Notes: generated from the sequence alone by a model not told the origin. 64,000 nt of DNA from Pseudoxanthomonas suwonensis (GCF_000972865.1 NZ_CP011144.1:2798771-2862770); one strand, 5' to 3'; shown: positions 47,094-56,830, numbered from the stretch's first letter. Translations and numbers: made by a program.

Positions 47094-48038
47094 TCAGCGC
47101 GCGCCGAAGCGGGCGCGGCAGCCGCCGTTGACCCAGATCGTGTTGCCACCGTCCCAGCCCCAGTTGCGGCCTTCCTGGCAGCGGGTGCCGGAGAGGTTCT
47201 CGACCACCACCGGGCGGCCCTGGCGGCGGTCCCAGGCGCAGTTGCGGTGGCGGTTGTTCTCGCTGCTGCAGGTCACCGTATAGCCCGGGTTCGATCCGCC
47301 CCAGCCGCCGCCGCGACCCTCGGCGAACTCGCCGCGGCAGCCGTTGCGCACCCAGATCGAGCTGCCGCGCTGGCCCCAGCTCTGGCCTTCGACACAGCGG
47401 CTGCTGGACAGCTGCCGGACCAGCACGATGCGACCGCGGAAATTCGTGCCGCAGGTCCGCTCGCGGTTGTTCTGGCTCTCGCAGCGCACGGTCTGGCCGC
47501 TGCCGCCCTGCCAGCCGCCGCGACCCTCCGCGAAGCGCCCGCGGCAGCCCTGGTCCACCCACATCGCCCCGCCACCGCCGCCGAAGTTGACGCCCTCCAC
47601 GCAGCGGGTGCCTGAGATGTTCTCCACCAGCACCGGGCGGCCATTGAACGGGGTGCGGCATTCGCGCCGGCGGCGGTCGTTGCTGGAGCAGATCAGGGTC
47701 TGGCCGCTCCAGTTCGAGCCGGTCCAGCCGCCGCCCCCGGGCCGCAGGCCGCCGCCGCTGCGCAGCGAGGTCGCGATGTCCTGCCTGATCCGGCTGAAGC
47801 CCCAGCCGGAGTCGATCTGGGCCAGGTAGAACTCCAGCTGGTCATCCGGGATCGGGCGGCCGCGGGACTGGTCGGCGTACTCGCGCTCGATCACCCGGAC
47901 CCGGTCCGGCAGCGACAGCTGGCGCAGGTTCTCCGGCGCGTACGCGGCGGCGGACTGGGCGGCGGCGGGGATGGGCAGGGCGGCGGCCACGAACGCCAGG
48001 CCCAGGGCCAGGCACGCGGCGGACAGGGAACGGATCAT
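47094..48038 (-). CDS. secreted DUF3011 triple-repeat protein
   Basis: The 314-residue protein has a signal peptide (MIRSLSAACLALGLAFVAAA, ending AAAQ), a helical segment (about 35-85) and three tandem copies of an approximately 60-residue DUF3011 module containing a pair of cysteines, each with the pattern C.S.….R.C…(G)RPV.V…SGTRC.EG..WG…(I)WV..GCRG.F. The three copies span about residues 105-310. ATG 48038 follows AAGGAG at six bases; an in-frame ATG at 48044 overlaps that site. The module's function is unknown; repeated disulfide modules suggest an exported binding protein. Confidence 0.87.
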   Translation of the reverse strand: MIRSLSAACLALGLAFVAAALPIPAAAQSAAAYAPENLRQLSLPDRVRVIEREYADQSRGRPIPDDQLEFYLAQIDSGWGFSRIRQDIATSLRSGGGLRPGGGGWTGSNWSGQTLICSSNDRRRRECRTPFNGRPVLVENISGTRCVEGVNFGGGGGAMWVDQGCRGRFAEGRGGWQGGSGQTVRCESQNNRERTCGTNFRGRIVLVRQLSSSRCVEGQSWGQRGSSIWVRNGCRGEFAEGRGGGWGGSNPGYTVTCSSENNRHRNCAWDRRQGRPVVVENLSGTRCQEGRNWGWDGGNTIWVNGGCRARFGAR

Positions 48039-48220
48039 GACCATCTCCTTGGCAGGCGCCACGCGGATCGTAGTGGTTGGGCGAATTTATCCACGGGCGG
48101 GCTTAATGCCGACCCACCGCCGCCGCACACCGCTTCCCGCGTTCGCCGCCGCCGGCGCCAGCCCTCCGCGTCCGCCGGGTGCCGATGCCCCGTGCGTGGC
48201 GTTCGCCGGTGCGGCCGGCC

Positions 48221-50317
48221 TCAGGAGGGGATGTCTTCCGGCGCGGGCACCAGCGCGATCCGCTCCACTTCCATCACCTCGGTGTAGTCCAGCCAGGCGC
48301 GGATCACCAGCTGATCCACCGGCGAATCCAGCCACAGCGGCAGGCGGATCTGCCCGCCCGGTCCGACCTGGACCCATTCGCGGGCGCGGACCACCTTGCC
48401 GTCGTCGGAGACTGCGTCCACCCAGAACGACTGGCCGGGCAGGCCGCGGGTGCGCAGCCGCACCTGGTACTGGCCCGGGGCGATCGGCCGCGTCTGCCGG
48501 CTGAGGGTCAGCGCGCGGCGCGGCCGCGGCCGCGCGTCGGCGCTGGCTTCCAGCGGCGCGTCGACCTGGATGCCCTGCTGCAGCTGCCAGTCCGGGTACA
48601 GCTTGACGCCGTTGCTGCGGTCCACCACCAGCGCGCACCACTCGCCGTTGGACGGATCGTCGATGAACGCGGTGCAGCGGTCGACGTAGGCCAGGATGTT
48701 GTCCGGGTCGCGGTTGGCGAACTGGCGCGGCGCGTCCTCCAGCACGATCGAGGTGATGTTCCAGCCGCTGTCGTACTCGAGCATCACCGGCGGCCGGATC
48801 CGCTGCACACCGGCCACGACCCGGTCGTCGTCGATGCGCAGGGTGCGGGTCTCGGTGCCGGTCCACAGTTGCCGGGCGAAGCCCAGGTACAGTGGAAAGC
48901 GCGTGCCGTCCCCGGCCAGTGCGGCGCTGGCCGAGGGCCGCGGCGGCGGCGCCAGCAGCGAGCGGCCGAAGCCGAGCTCGCCCAGGTCGGGGTCGAGCAG
49001 CTGCAGCAGGGTCGCGCCCGAATCCAGGGTGGTGCCGGCGCTGGCCACCTGCTGCGGCGGCAGGCCGCTGCCGAGGTACAGCAGCAGGTTCTCGCGCGGC
49101 AGGCGGGCCAGCACGTGGTTGAGGTCGTTGGGCATGGCCAGGTGGTCGGAGGCGACCACGATCAGCGTGTCGTCGGCATGCGGGCTGGCGCGGATCCGCT
49201 CTACCAGGCGCGAGATCAGCCGGTCGCTGCAGGCCAGCGCGCGCAGCAGGCCGATGTCGCCGTACTCGCTGTCGTAGCGGATGCCGCGGCAGGCCACCGG
49301 CAGGTGCCCGGCCGGGTGGTGGGTGTCCATCGTCAGCGCAGTCAGCATGAACGGCCGCCCGGCGGCGGACAGTTGCATGAAGTCGTCGAACACGTCGTCG
49401 AGCAGCACGTCGTCGTGCAGGCCCCAGTTGGAGAAATGCTTCCTGGCCACGCCGCGTTCGCGGTAGTAGCGCTGTTCCTTGACCGTGTCGAAGCCGTGGC
49501 TGGCGAGGAATTTGCCCTTGGCGGCGAAAGCGGCGTCGGCACCGCCGCTGAAATGCAGCGCGTAGCCCTGCTGCTTGAGGTAGTCGCTCAGGCAGTGCGC
49601 GCCGGGCAGGAAGTCGTCCATCCGGCCCATGCTGTTCTCGTCGCCGCGCGCGGTGGTCAGCGGCACGCCGCATAGCGAAGACACCAGCCCGGCGATGGTC
49701 CAGCCGCTGCCTTCGGCCGAGGCGACGCCGCGGAAGTCCAGGCCCTCGCCGGCCAGCCGCGCCAGGTTCGGCATCAGGCCGGGGAAGGCCCGCGGGTCCA
49801 GGTAGGTGCGCTCCAGGCTCTCGCCGTAGATCCAGACGATGTTCCTGCGCTGCCGCAGCGGCTTGTCCGGCACCGTGTATTCGGACGCGACCTGGTCGCT
49901 GTCGACCGGGCGCGATTGCTGGTACAGGCGCAGCGCGTCGCCGGTCAGCGGACTGCTCAGCACCGCGGCGGCGAATGCGGCCATGAAGCCGGCGAACGCC
50001 ACGCCGCCGCGCCGGTGTTCGCGGCACCGGCGCACCAGCAGCAACGGCGACAGCGAGAGCAGGGCGAGGACGAGGAACCCCAGGATCGGCCGGGCGAAGT
50101 CGCCGATCCCGGCGCCGTCCATGCCGCTGCGCAGGTGGTAGACGGTGGCGGCGTTGAAGCCGTCGCCGCTGAGCTGGTCGATCAGCCACCAGGCGCTCAG
50201 CGCCAGCAGCAGCGCGCTCAGCAGCGCGGCCTTGGCCCATGCCCAGCGCCGGGAGGCCAGCAGCAGCGCCAGCAGCAGGAGCAGGCTGGGCGGGAGCAGC
50301 AGCGCGGGCAGGCTCAT
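48221..50317 (-). CDS. opgB: phosphoglycerol transferase I OpgB
   Basis: The 698-residue protein has four N-terminal membrane segments (within 1-120), a sulfatase-fold catalytic domain (about 155-470) with [35 protein letters not shown] (the Thr is the expected nucleophile), TMDTHHPAG and ASDHLAM metal-ligand motifs, and a C-terminal beta domain. Motifs and domain order match E. coli MdoB/OpgB, which transfers phosphoglycerol from phosphatidylglycerol to osmoregulated periplasmic glucans. It is somewhat shorter than the E. coli protein (763 residues). No opgGH is in the window. It is divergent from aspS. Confidence 0.9.
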   Translation of the reverse strand: MSLPALLLPPSLLLLLALLLASRRWAWAKAALLSALLLALSAWWLIDQLSGDGFNAATVYHLRSGMDGAGIGDFARPILGFLVLALLSLSPLLLVRRCREHRRGGVAFAGFMAAFAAAVLSSPLTGDALRLYQQSRPVDSDQVASEYTVPDKPLRQRRNIVWIYGESLERTYLDPRAFPGLMPNLARLAGEGLDFRGVASAEGSGWTIAGLVSSLCGVPLTTARGDENSMGRMDDFLPGAHCLSDYLKQQGYALHFSGGADAAFAAKGKFLASHGFDTVKEQRYYRERGVARKHFSNWGLHDDVLLDDVFDDFMQLSAAGRPFMLTALTMDTHHPAGHLPVACRGIRYDSEYGDIGLLRALACSDRLISRLVERIRASPHADDTLIVVASDHLAMPNDLNHVLARLPRENLLLYLGSGLPPQQVASAGTTLDSGATLLQLLDPDLGELGFGRSLLAPPPRPSASAALAGDGTRFPLYLGFARQLWTGTETRTLRIDDDRVVAGVQRIRPPVMLEYDSGWNITSIVLEDAPRQFANRDPDNILAYVDRCTAFIDDPSNGEWCALVVDRSNGVKLYPDWQLQQGIQVDAPLEASADARPRPRRALTLSRQTRPIAPGQYQVRLRTRGLPGQSFWVDAVSDDGKVVRAREWVQVGPGGQIRLPLWLDSPVDQLVIRAWLDYTEVMEVERIALVPAPEDIPS

Positions 50318-50527
50318 GCCGTGCCGCTTCCGCGCGCGTGGTCGAGTCCCGCCGTGCGGGTGCCTTCCTGCCGCCGATCCGCCATCAAGAGCCGCCTCCG
50401 CCGTCGTGGGTCCGGGCGCAAACCTGCCTTTTCCTTCCTGAACGGGATGTTCGCGCGACCGCCGCGAGGGGCGCGGCGGGAGGGTCGCAGGGTGCCGTCG
50501 CCGCGCCGCAGCGCGGTGGCAGCGGGT

Positions 50528-50533
50528 TAAAAT
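50528..50533 (+). promoter_or_regulatory. candidate -10 element of aspS
   Basis: TAAAAT followed by TCGCGGC, the same arrangement as upstream of the FmdB gene (TAAAATTCGCG). It lies 51 bases before the start. A GC-rich hairpin follows. Confidence 0.45.
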
Positions 50534-50543
50534 TCGCGGCTGT

Positions 50544-50562
50544 CCGCCCGGGCCCCGGGCGG
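50544..50562 (+). promoter_or_regulatory. hairpin in the aspS leader
   Basis: CCGCCCGG and CCGGGCGG pair perfectly around GCC directly after the presumed aspS start of transcription and 21 bases before the ATG. It may modulate mRNA stability or translation; no direct evidence. Confidence 0.4.
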
Positions 50563-50583
50563 TGCGATCCTTGCGGAGTTTCC

Positions 50584-52353
50584 ATGCGTACCCACTACTG
50601 CGGCCTGGTCGACGAGACCCTGATCGGCCAGACCATCACCCTCGCCGGCTGGACCGACGTGGCCCGCAATCTCGGCGGCGTCTGCTTCGTCGACCTGCGC
50701 GACCACGAGGGCATCGTCCAGGTCACGGTCGAGCCCGGCTCTCCGGGAAGCACGAATGCCGAGGTGTTCGCGGTGGCCGCATCGCTGGGTTACGAGGACG
50801 TGCTGCAGGTCGAGGGCGTGGTCCGCGCGCGCCAGGCGGTCAACGAGAAGATCCCGACCGGCAAGGTCGAGGTGATCGCCACCCGCATCACCGTGCTCAG
50901 CAAGGCCGCGCCGCTGCCGTTCCACGCGCACGAGAACCCGGGCGAGGAAACCCGCCTGAGGTACCGGTATCTCGACTTGCGCCGCCCGGAGATGCAGCGC
51001 ATGCAGCGCACCCGGATCCGGCTGGTGCAGGCGTTGCGCCGGCACCTGGACGCGGACGGCTTCCAGGACATCGAGACCCCGATCCTGACCAAGGCCACGC
51101 CCGAGGGCGCGCGCGACTTCCTGGTCCCGGCGCGCATGCACGCCGGCGAGTTCTACGCGCTGCCGCAGAGCCCGCAGCTGTTCAAGCAGATCCTGATGGT
51201 GGCCGGCTTCGACCGCTACTACCAGATCGCGCGCTGCTTCCGCGACGAGGCCCTGCGCGCCGACCGCCAGCTGGAGTTCACCCAGCTGGACATGGAGTTC
51301 GCGTTCGTGCGCGAGCGCGACGTGCAGGACTACGTGGAGGCGATGGTCCGCGCGGTGTTCAGGGAAGTGGTGGACGTGGATCTGGACGCGCAGTTCCCGC
51401 GCATGACCTGGGCCGAGGCGATGCGCCGCTACGGCTCGGACAAGCCGGACCTGCGCATCGGCCTGGAACTGGTCGACGTGGCCGACCTGGTCAAGGACAG
51501 CGGCTTCGCCGTGTTCTCCGCCGCCGCCGGCGACCCGGACGGCCGCGTGGCCGCGCTGCGCATCCCCGGTGGTGCATCGCTGTCGCGCAAGCAGATCGAC
51601 GAGTACGCCGCGCACGCGGCCAAGTACGGCGCCAAGGGCCTGGCCTACATCAAGATCGACGAGGCCGGCGCGGTCAGTTCGCCGATTGCCAAGTTCTTCG
51701 ACGAGGCCGCGTTCGCCGCGCTCATCGCCCACGTGGGCGCCGGCAACGGCGACATCGTGTTCTTCGGCGCCGGCGGCTACAACAAGGTCTCCGACTTCAT
51801 GGGCGCGCTGCGGCTGAAGGCCGGCAAGGACTTCGGCCTGGTGCAGGACGGCTGGAAGCCGCTCTGGGTCACCGACTTCCCGATGTTCGAGTGGGACGAG
51901 GAGGCGCAGCGCTACGTGGCCCTGCACCATCCGTTCACCGCGCCGGCGGTGGACGACATCGCCGACCTGCGCGCCAATGCGCGCACCGCGGTGTCGCGCG
52001 GCTACGACATGGTGCTCAACGGGAATGAAATCGGTGGCGGCTCGATCCGCATCCACCGCCCGGAGATGCAGAGCGCGGTGTTCGAGCTGCTCGGCATCGG
52101 CGAGGAGGAAGCGCGGGCCAAGTTCGGCTTCCTGCTCGACGCGCTGAACTACGGCGCGCCGCCGCACGGCGGCATCGCCTTCGGCATCGACCGCATCGCC
52201 GCGCTGATGGCCGGCACCGAGTCGATCCGCGACGTGATTCCGTTCCCGAAGACCACCACCGCCCAGTGCCTGATGACCGGCGCGCCCTCGCCGATCCCGG
52301 ACGGGCAACTGGCCGAGGTGCATGTCCAGGTGAGGGCGGAAAGCAAGAGCTGA
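50584..52353 (+). CDS. aspS: aspartyl-tRNA synthetase
   Basis: The 589-residue bacterial-type enzyme has an N-terminal OB-fold anticodon-binding domain (about 1-110), class II motif 2 ([20 protein letters not shown]) and motif 3 ([14 protein letters not shown]), with the bacterial GAD insertion between (about 280-420). It charges tRNA-Asp with aspartate. TTGCGGAGTTTCC before ATG 50584 contains the ribosome site. The GNAT gene follows within 70 bases. Confidence 0.97.
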   Translation: MRTHYCGLVDETLIGQTITLAGWTDVARNLGGVCFVDLRDHEGIVQVTVEPGSPGSTNAEVFAVAASLGYEDVLQVEGVVRARQAVNEKIPTGKVEVIATRITVLSKAAPLPFHAHENPGEETRLRYRYLDLRRPEMQRMQRTRIRLVQALRRHLDADGFQDIETPILTKATPEGARDFLVPARMHAGEFYALPQSPQLFKQILMVAGFDRYYQIARCFRDEALRADRQLEFTQLDMEFAFVRERDVQDYVEAMVRAVFREVVDVDLDAQFPRMTWAEAMRRYGSDKPDLRIGLELVDVADLVKDSGFAVFSAAAGDPDGRVAALRIPGGASLSRKQIDEYAAHAAKYGAKGLAYIKIDEAGAVSSPIAKFFDEAAFAALIAHVGAGNGDIVFFGAGGYNKVSDFMGALRLKAGKDFGLVQDGWKPLWVTDFPMFEWDEEAQRYVALHHPFTAPAVDDIADLRANARTAVSRGYDMVLNGNEIGGGSIRIHRPEMQSAVFELLGIGEEEARAKFGFLLDALNYGAPPHGGIAFGIDRIAALMAGTESIRDVIPFPKTTTAQCLMTGAPSPIPDGQLAEVHVQVRAESKS

Positions 52354-52421
52354 AGCCGCCGCGGCCATCGGTTCTCGTCCCCGGTCACCGGAGCCGATCC
52401 GTGCACGGCACCTTCTCCCCC

Positions 52422-52946
52422 ATGACCCTCGCCATCCGCCGCGCTACCGCAGATGACGCCGCCACACTTTCGCAGCTGGCCGCGCGCACCTTCACCGAGA
52501 CCTTTGGCCACCTGTATCCGGCGGAGGACCTGGCGCTCTTCCTGCGCGATGCCTATGCGGTAGAGAAGCAGGCGGTGATCCTGTCGCACCCGGGCTATGC
52601 GGTGTGGCTGCTGGAGGACGATGGCCTGGTCGTGGGTCACGCCGCGGCCGGGCCGTGCGGCTTGCCGCACGCCGACGTGCGGCCGGGCGATGGCGAACTG
52701 AAGCGCCTGTACGTGCTGGCCTCGCATCAGAACGGCGGTTGGGGCGGGCGCCTGTTCGACGCGGCCGAACGCTGGCTGCTGCGCGACGGCCCGCGCACGC
52801 TGTGGGTCGGGGTGTGGTCGGAGAACCTCGGGGCGCAGCGGTTCTATGCGCGGCACGGGTTCGGAAAGGTCGGCACCTACGAATTTCCGGTCGGCCGGGT
52901 GCGCGATCTGGAATTCATCCTGCGCCGCCAGGCGGCAGCGGCCTGA
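52422..52946 (+). CDS. GNAT-family N-acetyltransferase
   Basis: This 174-residue protein starts MTLAIRRATADDAATLSQLA and has the acetyl-CoA binding region LYVLASHQNGGWGGRLF (near residues 90-106, QxxGxG-like) and the C-terminal GAQRFYARHGF motif. It resembles small-molecule or polyamine acetyltransferases; the substrate is not known. An in-frame GTG at 52401 has GGAG at a good distance and could be the true start, adding seven residues. It is co-directional with aspS and may be read from the same transcript. Confidence 0.85.
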   Translation: MTLAIRRATADDAATLSQLAARTFTETFGHLYPAEDLALFLRDAYAVEKQAVILSHPGYAVWLLEDDGLVVGHAAAGPCGLPHADVRPGDGELKRLYVLASHQNGGWGGRLFDAAERWLLRDGPRTLWVGVWSENLGAQRFYARHGFGKVGTYEFPVGRVRDLEFILRRQAAAA

Positions 52947-53054
52947 GATCTTCAGCCGGTGGTGCCAACCTCGCCGGTGACAGTGTCCTGCCCCCAATGA
53001 CCCGGAGCAGGGGATGCCGGGACATCGCATCGCCTGGTCCCAAGCCCAATGGAT

Positions 53055-53086
53055 GGACGCGGCGGACCTTCCGGCCCGCCGCGTCC
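53055..53086. terminator. hairpin between convergent genes (GNAT and hydrolase)
   Basis: GGACGCGGCGG and CCGCCGCGTCC form a perfect 11-bp stem with a 10-base loop, between two converging genes. It has no T run, so it may act as a weak bidirectional terminator or RNA end-stabiliser. Confidence 0.5.
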
Positions 53087-53109
53087 GCGTCGCGACATGC
53101 TGTCGCCGC

Positions 53110-53916
53110 TTATCGCGTGGTCGCCTGCGCGGCCTGGTCGATCAGTGCGGCCACTTCCTGCGGCTGCGAGGTCATCACCACGTGCGAGGCGCCCGGGATC
53201 ACCACCGTGCCGCGCGAGCCGGCGCGGTCGGCCATGTACTGCAGCGCCTCGGCCGGGATGTTCCTGTCGGCGTCGCCGTAGACGAACCACGACGGGATGT
53301 CCTTCCAGCGCGGCTGGCCGCTGGCTTCGGTCAGCGCGGCCTTGGCGACCGGGCGCTGGGTCGAAGCCATCACCGCCGCCTCGGCCTCGGGGACGTCGCT
53401 TGCGAACTGTTGCCAGAACGCGTCCTGGCGGATGTACAGGTCTTCGCCGCCCCCGGCGCGCTGCACCGGCTCGGCCAGGGTGCCGGGCAGGGTGCTGCCC
53501 GGGAAGCGGCCGGTCAGGTCCAGCACCGTTTCGCCCTGCTCGGGGGCGAAGGCCGCCACGTAGACCAGCGCCTTGATCTTCGGATTGGCCTGGACGTTGG
53601 AGATCACCGCGCCGCCGTAGGAGTGGCCGACCAGCACCACCGGACCGGGCGCGCGTTCGACCAGGCCATCGACCACCTCGGCATCGCCGGCCACGCTGCG
53701 CAGGGGATTGGCCGCGGCGACCACGGTGTAGCCGCGGGCGGCCAGGCGCGGCACGACGCCGTTCCAGCTGGCGGATTCGGCGAAGGCGCCGTGGACCAGG
53801 ATGACGGTGGTGTTCCGGCCGGCGGCCTCGGCCGCCGGGGCGTCGGCAGCGAAGGCGCCGGTGGCAGTGGCGGTGGCAACGGCAGAGGCCAGGGCGAGGG
53901 ACTTGAACGACTTCAT
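53110..53916 (-). CDS. secreted alpha/beta hydrolase
   Basis: This 268-residue protein has a signal peptide (MKSFKSLALASAVATATATG, ending AFA), an oxyanion-side HGAFAESASWNGVVP, the nucleophile elbow GHSYGGAV, an acid in VYGDADRNIP and the catalytic His in PGASHVVM. GAAGGAGATCCGCC precedes the ATG at 53916, an excellent ribosome site. The substrate is not known. Its upstream region shares a 16-base motif with the ohr upstream region, suggesting common control by the AraC-type regulator encoded 3 kb away. Confidence 0.9.
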   Translation of the reverse strand: MKSFKSLALASAVATATATGAFAADAPAAEAAGRNTTVILVHGAFAESASWNGVVPRLAARGYTVVAAANPLRSVAGDAEVVDGLVERAPGPVVLVGHSYGGAVISNVQANPKIKALVYVAAFAPEQGETVLDLTGRFPGSTLPGTLAEPVQRAGGGEDLYIRQDAFWQQFASDVPEAEAAVMASTQRPVAKAALTEASGQPRWKDIPSWFVYGDADRNIPAEALQYMADRAGSRGTVVIPGASHVVMTSQPQEVAALIDQAAQATTR

Positions 53917-53985
53917 GGCGGATCTCCTTCCGGTCTGGGGGTAGCTGGCCGGTCGGCCAGTGGTGACCACGATACGGTCCCGCTC

Positions 53986-54031
53986 AGGACGAAATGGATC
54001 GAATAATCCTGAAAACATGACCTTTCGTCCT
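53986..54031. promoter_or_regulatory. inverted repeat and candidate regulator site upstream of the hydrolase
   Basis: AGGACGAAA (53986-53994) and TTTCGTCCT (54023-54031) are perfect inverted repeats, and the enclosed AATCCTGAAAACATGA (54005-54020) matches 15 of 16 bases of the sequence at 56802-56817 upstream of ohr. The motif is 89 bases before the hydrolase start, close to the 82 bases at ohr, and in the same orientation relative to the gene. I infer an operator, most likely for the AraC-type protein. Confidence 0.6.
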
Positions 54032-54095
54032 GCGTCGCGTTTGGGTCCCGCCCTGGCGCCCGCCTGGCGCCGTACCCCGCCATCGCCCGGCGGGA

Positions 54096-55001
54096 TCACC
54101 CCTCCTTCTGCGGTCCGGTCCCGGCGAATTCGGCTTCCGGCGCGAGACAGGCGATGAACCCGGCACCCAGGGCGGCGATGGACGCATTGACCCGCTGCGG
54201 ATCCTGCTCCGTTCGCCCGGACACCGGGGCGATGCCCAGCCGCCCCATCTGCGCATCGTCGAAGTAGAGGAAATGGCGTGGCGCCTGGGAGGGTCCACCG
54301 CATCGCGGTTCATCGAGTGCGGCCGCATCGAGTTCGTCGAACCCGTGCACGATGCGCGGATCGACCTCGACCCGCCGATAGAGCGCATCCTGGTGCGCCT
54401 GCAACGCATCCAGCGACCGACGGATCGCCTGGCGGTTGGCTTCGGGATCCGGCACGGTCCCACCCTGCGGTCCGCTCAGGTAGGCCTCCAGCGTGGCCCG
54501 CGCCCGCGCCCGGTTGCCGTCGGAAAAGCCGCCATGGAAGAGCACCAGCGACGCATCCTGGACATGGCGATCGCGCACGCCGGCATAGAAGTAATTGGCG
54601 CACGCCGATGCGCAGACCCCGACCACGTGCACGCTGGCGTCCCGTGCCTGCAGCTTCTCGGCCAGGCCCAACGCAATCTCCGAATCCCCGCCCCGCGAAC
54701 GCACGACCAGCACTGGCGGCGCTGCCGTCCCGGTCGCATCGATCCAGCCATGGAGGACATCCAGCGAACCGGTCGCGACCACTCCATCGAAGCAGGCCAC
54801 CTCCGGGGAAAGTATCCGGGTCTGCGGATCGTCTTCCTGGCTGGTCCAGGCCCGGCCTTCGATCCACCCACGGCAAGCCTCGACGGGATCGGAAGGTCGT
54901 CCGGGAGCGGCATCCACCTGTACGGGCGAGGCCGCCAGGAGCAGCAGGAAGAGGGCAGAAGATATGGGCATGGATTCGTCCATGAAGGGGCTGCGCAGCA
55001 T
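54096..55001 (-). CDS. periplasmic ClpP/crotonase-like protein, uncharacterised
   Basis: This 301-residue protein has a signal-like hydrophobic stretch (ISSALFLLLLAASPVQVDA) and a domain with VLVVRSRGGDSEIALGLAEK, VVGVCASACANYFYAG and LVLFHGGF, which resembles the ClpP/crotonase-type fold of predicted periplasmic proteases (COG3904-like). A Ser in CASACAN is where the ClpP nucleophile would lie. The gene may start at 55001, 54983 or 54971; no ribosome site decides. A terminator upstream isolates it from the haloperoxidase gene. Function is not known. Confidence 0.7.
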   Translation of the reverse strand: MLRSPFMDESMPISSALFLLLLAASPVQVDAAPGRPSDPVEACRGWIEGRAWTSQEDDPQTRILSPEVACFDGVVATGSLDVLHGWIDATGTAAPPVLVVRSRGGDSEIALGLAEKLQARDASVHVVGVCASACANYFYAGVRDRHVQDASLVLFHGGFSDGNRARARATLEAYLSGPQGGTVPDPEANRQAIRRSLDALQAHQDALYRRVEVDPRIVHGFDELDAAALDEPRCGGPSQAPRHFLYFDDAQMGRLGIAPVSGRTEQDPQRVNASIAALGAGFIACLAPEAEFAGTGPQKEG

Positions 55002-55237
55002 GCCATCGCCGCCGTGCCCCGGTCATTCGTGCAACCATCGCCCGCGGATGGGACGCACTGCGGGCTTGCTGCTCGACAAGCCCATGTGCGATGCCGCGCA
55101 TGGACAGGAGCAGAGAGGTGGATAACCCGACGAAACTTCCGACGATGACGAGGACCGGAGTGTGTGCATGACGCGGACTCCGGATCCACAGTGCTGCACA
55201 GGCGCCGCCGCTCATCGGGGCCGGCCACAAGGAAACA

Positions 55238-55269
55238 GGAGAACGGCCGCGTTGCAGCGGCCGTTCTCC
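55238..55269 (-). terminator. terminator of the ohr-haloperoxidase operon
   Basis: GGAGAACGGCCGC and GCGGCCGTTCTCC form a perfect 13-bp stem with a six-base loop. Read on the minus strand it is followed by TGTTTCCTTG. It lies 38 bases beyond the haloperoxidase stop. The rest of the 305-base gap (55002-55306) shows no convincing gene. Confidence 0.75.
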
Positions 55270-55306
55270 GTTCCCGGCACAGCCTGCGGCCGTGCCCGTG
55301 TCCGCT

Positions 55307-56257
55307 TCACTCCTGCAGGAAGTCCAGCAGGTCCTGGTTGAGCCGGTCCTTGTGGGTGTCGGCCAAGCCATGGGGCGCACCGGGGTAGACGATCAGTTTC
55401 GCGTCCTTCACCAGCGCGGCCGAGGCGCGTGCCGAGGCGTCGATCGGCACGATCTGGTCGTCGTCGCCGTGGACGACCAGGGTCGGCACGTCGAACCTGG
55501 CCAGGTCCTGGCGGAAGTCGGTGGCCGAGAACGCGGCGATGGAGTCGTAGGTGTTCTTGTGCCCGGCCTGCATGCCCTGCACCCAGAAGGACTGGATCAG
55601 GCCCTGCGAGGGCTGGGCACCGGGCCGGTTGAAGCCGAAGAACGGTCCCGAGGCGATGTCCAGGTACAGCTGCGAGCGGTTGTCCAGCGAGGCCTTGCGC
55701 AGGCCGTCGAACACCTCGAGCGGCAGGCCGCCGGGGTTGTCGGCGGTCTTGAGCATCAACGGCGGCACCGCGGCGACCAGCACGGCCTTCTTCACCCGCG
55801 CGGTGCCGTGGCGGCCGATGTAGCGCGCCACTTCGCCGCCGCCGGTGGAGAAGCCCACCAGGGTCACGTCCTTCAGGTCCAGCGCCTGGATCACCGCGGC
55901 CAGGTCGTCGGCGTAGTGGTCCATGTCGTTGCCTTCCCAGGGCTGGCTGGAGCGGCCGTGGCCGCGGCGGTCATGGGCGACCACGCGGTAGCCCTTGTCG
56001 GCCAGGAACAGCATCTGCGATTCCCAGCTGTCCGAGTTCAGCGGCCAGCCGTGGCTGAAGGTGACGACCGGACCGTCCTTCGGACCCCAGTCCTTGTAGT
56101 AGAGCTGCACGCCGTCGGCGGTGGTGACGTAGCTGCCCTGGGCGCTGGCACGGGCGGCCTGGGCGGCGGCGTTGGCCGGAGCGGCCTGGGCGTCGGTGCC
56201 GGCCTGGGTGGCGATGGCCAGCAGGCTGGCGGCGAAGGTGCGAGTGATGGCGTTCAT
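55307..56257 (-). CDS. alpha/beta hydrolase, cofactor-free haloperoxidase type
   Basis: The 316-residue exported protein has a signal peptide (to about residue 25), then [20 protein letters not shown], the nucleophile [17 protein letters not shown], acid [10 protein letters not shown] and His PGAPHGLAD: the Ser-Asp-His set of cofactor-free haloperoxidase/perhydrolase-type esterases. An N-terminal signal peptide is uncommon for this family, which is usually cytoplasmic. It follows ohr by 37 bases in the same operon, consistent with a role in peroxide or ester handling. Confidence 0.9.
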   Translation of the reverse strand: MNAITRTFAASLLAIATQAGTDAQAAPANAAAQAARASAQGSYVTTADGVQLYYKDWGPKDGPVVTFSHGWPLNSDSWESQMLFLADKGYRVVAHDRRGHGRSSQPWEGNDMDHYADDLAAVIQALDLKDVTLVGFSTGGGEVARYIGRHGTARVKKAVLVAAVPPLMLKTADNPGGLPLEVFDGLRKASLDNRSQLYLDIASGPFFGFNRPGAQPSQGLIQSFWVQGMQAGHKNTYDSIAAFSATDFRQDLARFDVPTLVVHGDDDQIVPIDASARASAALVKDAKLIVYPGAPHGLADTHKDRLNQDLLDFLQE

Positions 56258-56294
56258 GGTCTTTCTTCCTTGAGCGAGGGTGGGGGAAGGGAAC

Positions 56295-56720
56295 TCAGGC
56301 GACGACGAGCGAGACGTCGATGTTGCCGCGGGTGGCGTTGGAGTACGGGCAGACGATGTGGGCCTGTTCGACCAGGGCCTGCACCTGCTCGCGCGGCAGG
56401 CCGGGCACGGCGATGGTCAGTTCGACCTCGATGCCGAAGCCGGTGGGGATCTGGCCGATGCCGACCTTGCCGGTGATCGAGGTGTCGGCGGGCAGGGCCA
56501 GCTTCTGCCTGCCGGCGACGAACTTCAGCGCGCCGAGGAAGCAGGCCGAGTAGCCGGCGGCGAACAACTGTTCCGGATTGGTGCCGTCGCCGCCGGCACC
56601 GCCCAGCTCACGCGGGGTGGACAGCTTCACGGCCAGCAGGCCGTCGGAGGAGGTGGCCTGGCCTTCGCGGCCGCCGGTGGCGGTGGCAGTGGCGGTGTAG
56701 AGAACCTTTTCGATGGACAT
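56295..56720 (-). CDS. ohr: organic hydroperoxide resistance protein Ohr
   Basis: The 141-residue protein carries the two redox cysteines C60 ([11 protein letters not shown]) and C124 (HIVCPYS) and the family motif [10 protein letters not shown]. Ohr reduces organic hydroperoxides using lipoylated proteins. It is the first gene of a two-gene operon with the haloperoxidase-like hydrolase. No MarR-type OhrR is adjacent; an AraC-type regulator is divergent instead. Confidence 0.95.
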   Translation of the reverse strand: MSIEKVLYTATATATGGREGQATSSDGLLAVKLSTPRELGGAGGDGTNPEQLFAAGYSACFLGALKFVAGRQKLALPADTSITGKVGIGQIPTGFGIEVELTIAVPGLPREQVQALVEQAHIVCPYSNATRGNIDVSLVVA

Positions 56721-56801
56721 GGCGGGATTCCTGGGGTCGGGGGTCGATGCCGTTCGGGCAGGGGTACTTTGCGCCGGCCGCTGCTACGATTTGTTACATG
56801 A

Positions 56802-56817
56802 AATCCTGAAAACTTGA
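56802..56817. promoter_or_regulatory. candidate AraC-regulator site between ohr and the regulator gene
   Basis: AATCCTGAAAACTTGA lies in the 110-base divergent gap, 82 bases before the ohr start and 14 bases before the regulator start. It differs at one base from 54005-54020 upstream of the distant hydrolase gene. Its position next to the regulator start would suit autoregulation. Confidence 0.55.
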
Positions 56818-56830
56818 TCTGGAGTACGAG

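Noticed and set aside
54910..55180. A small membrane protein on the minus strand (segment VLVIVGSFVGLSTSLLLSMRG)
   Set aside because: The hydrophobic stretch is suggestive, but there is no ribosome site, the frame runs into the neighbouring gene's coding sequence, and I recognise no family; at most a gene remnant.
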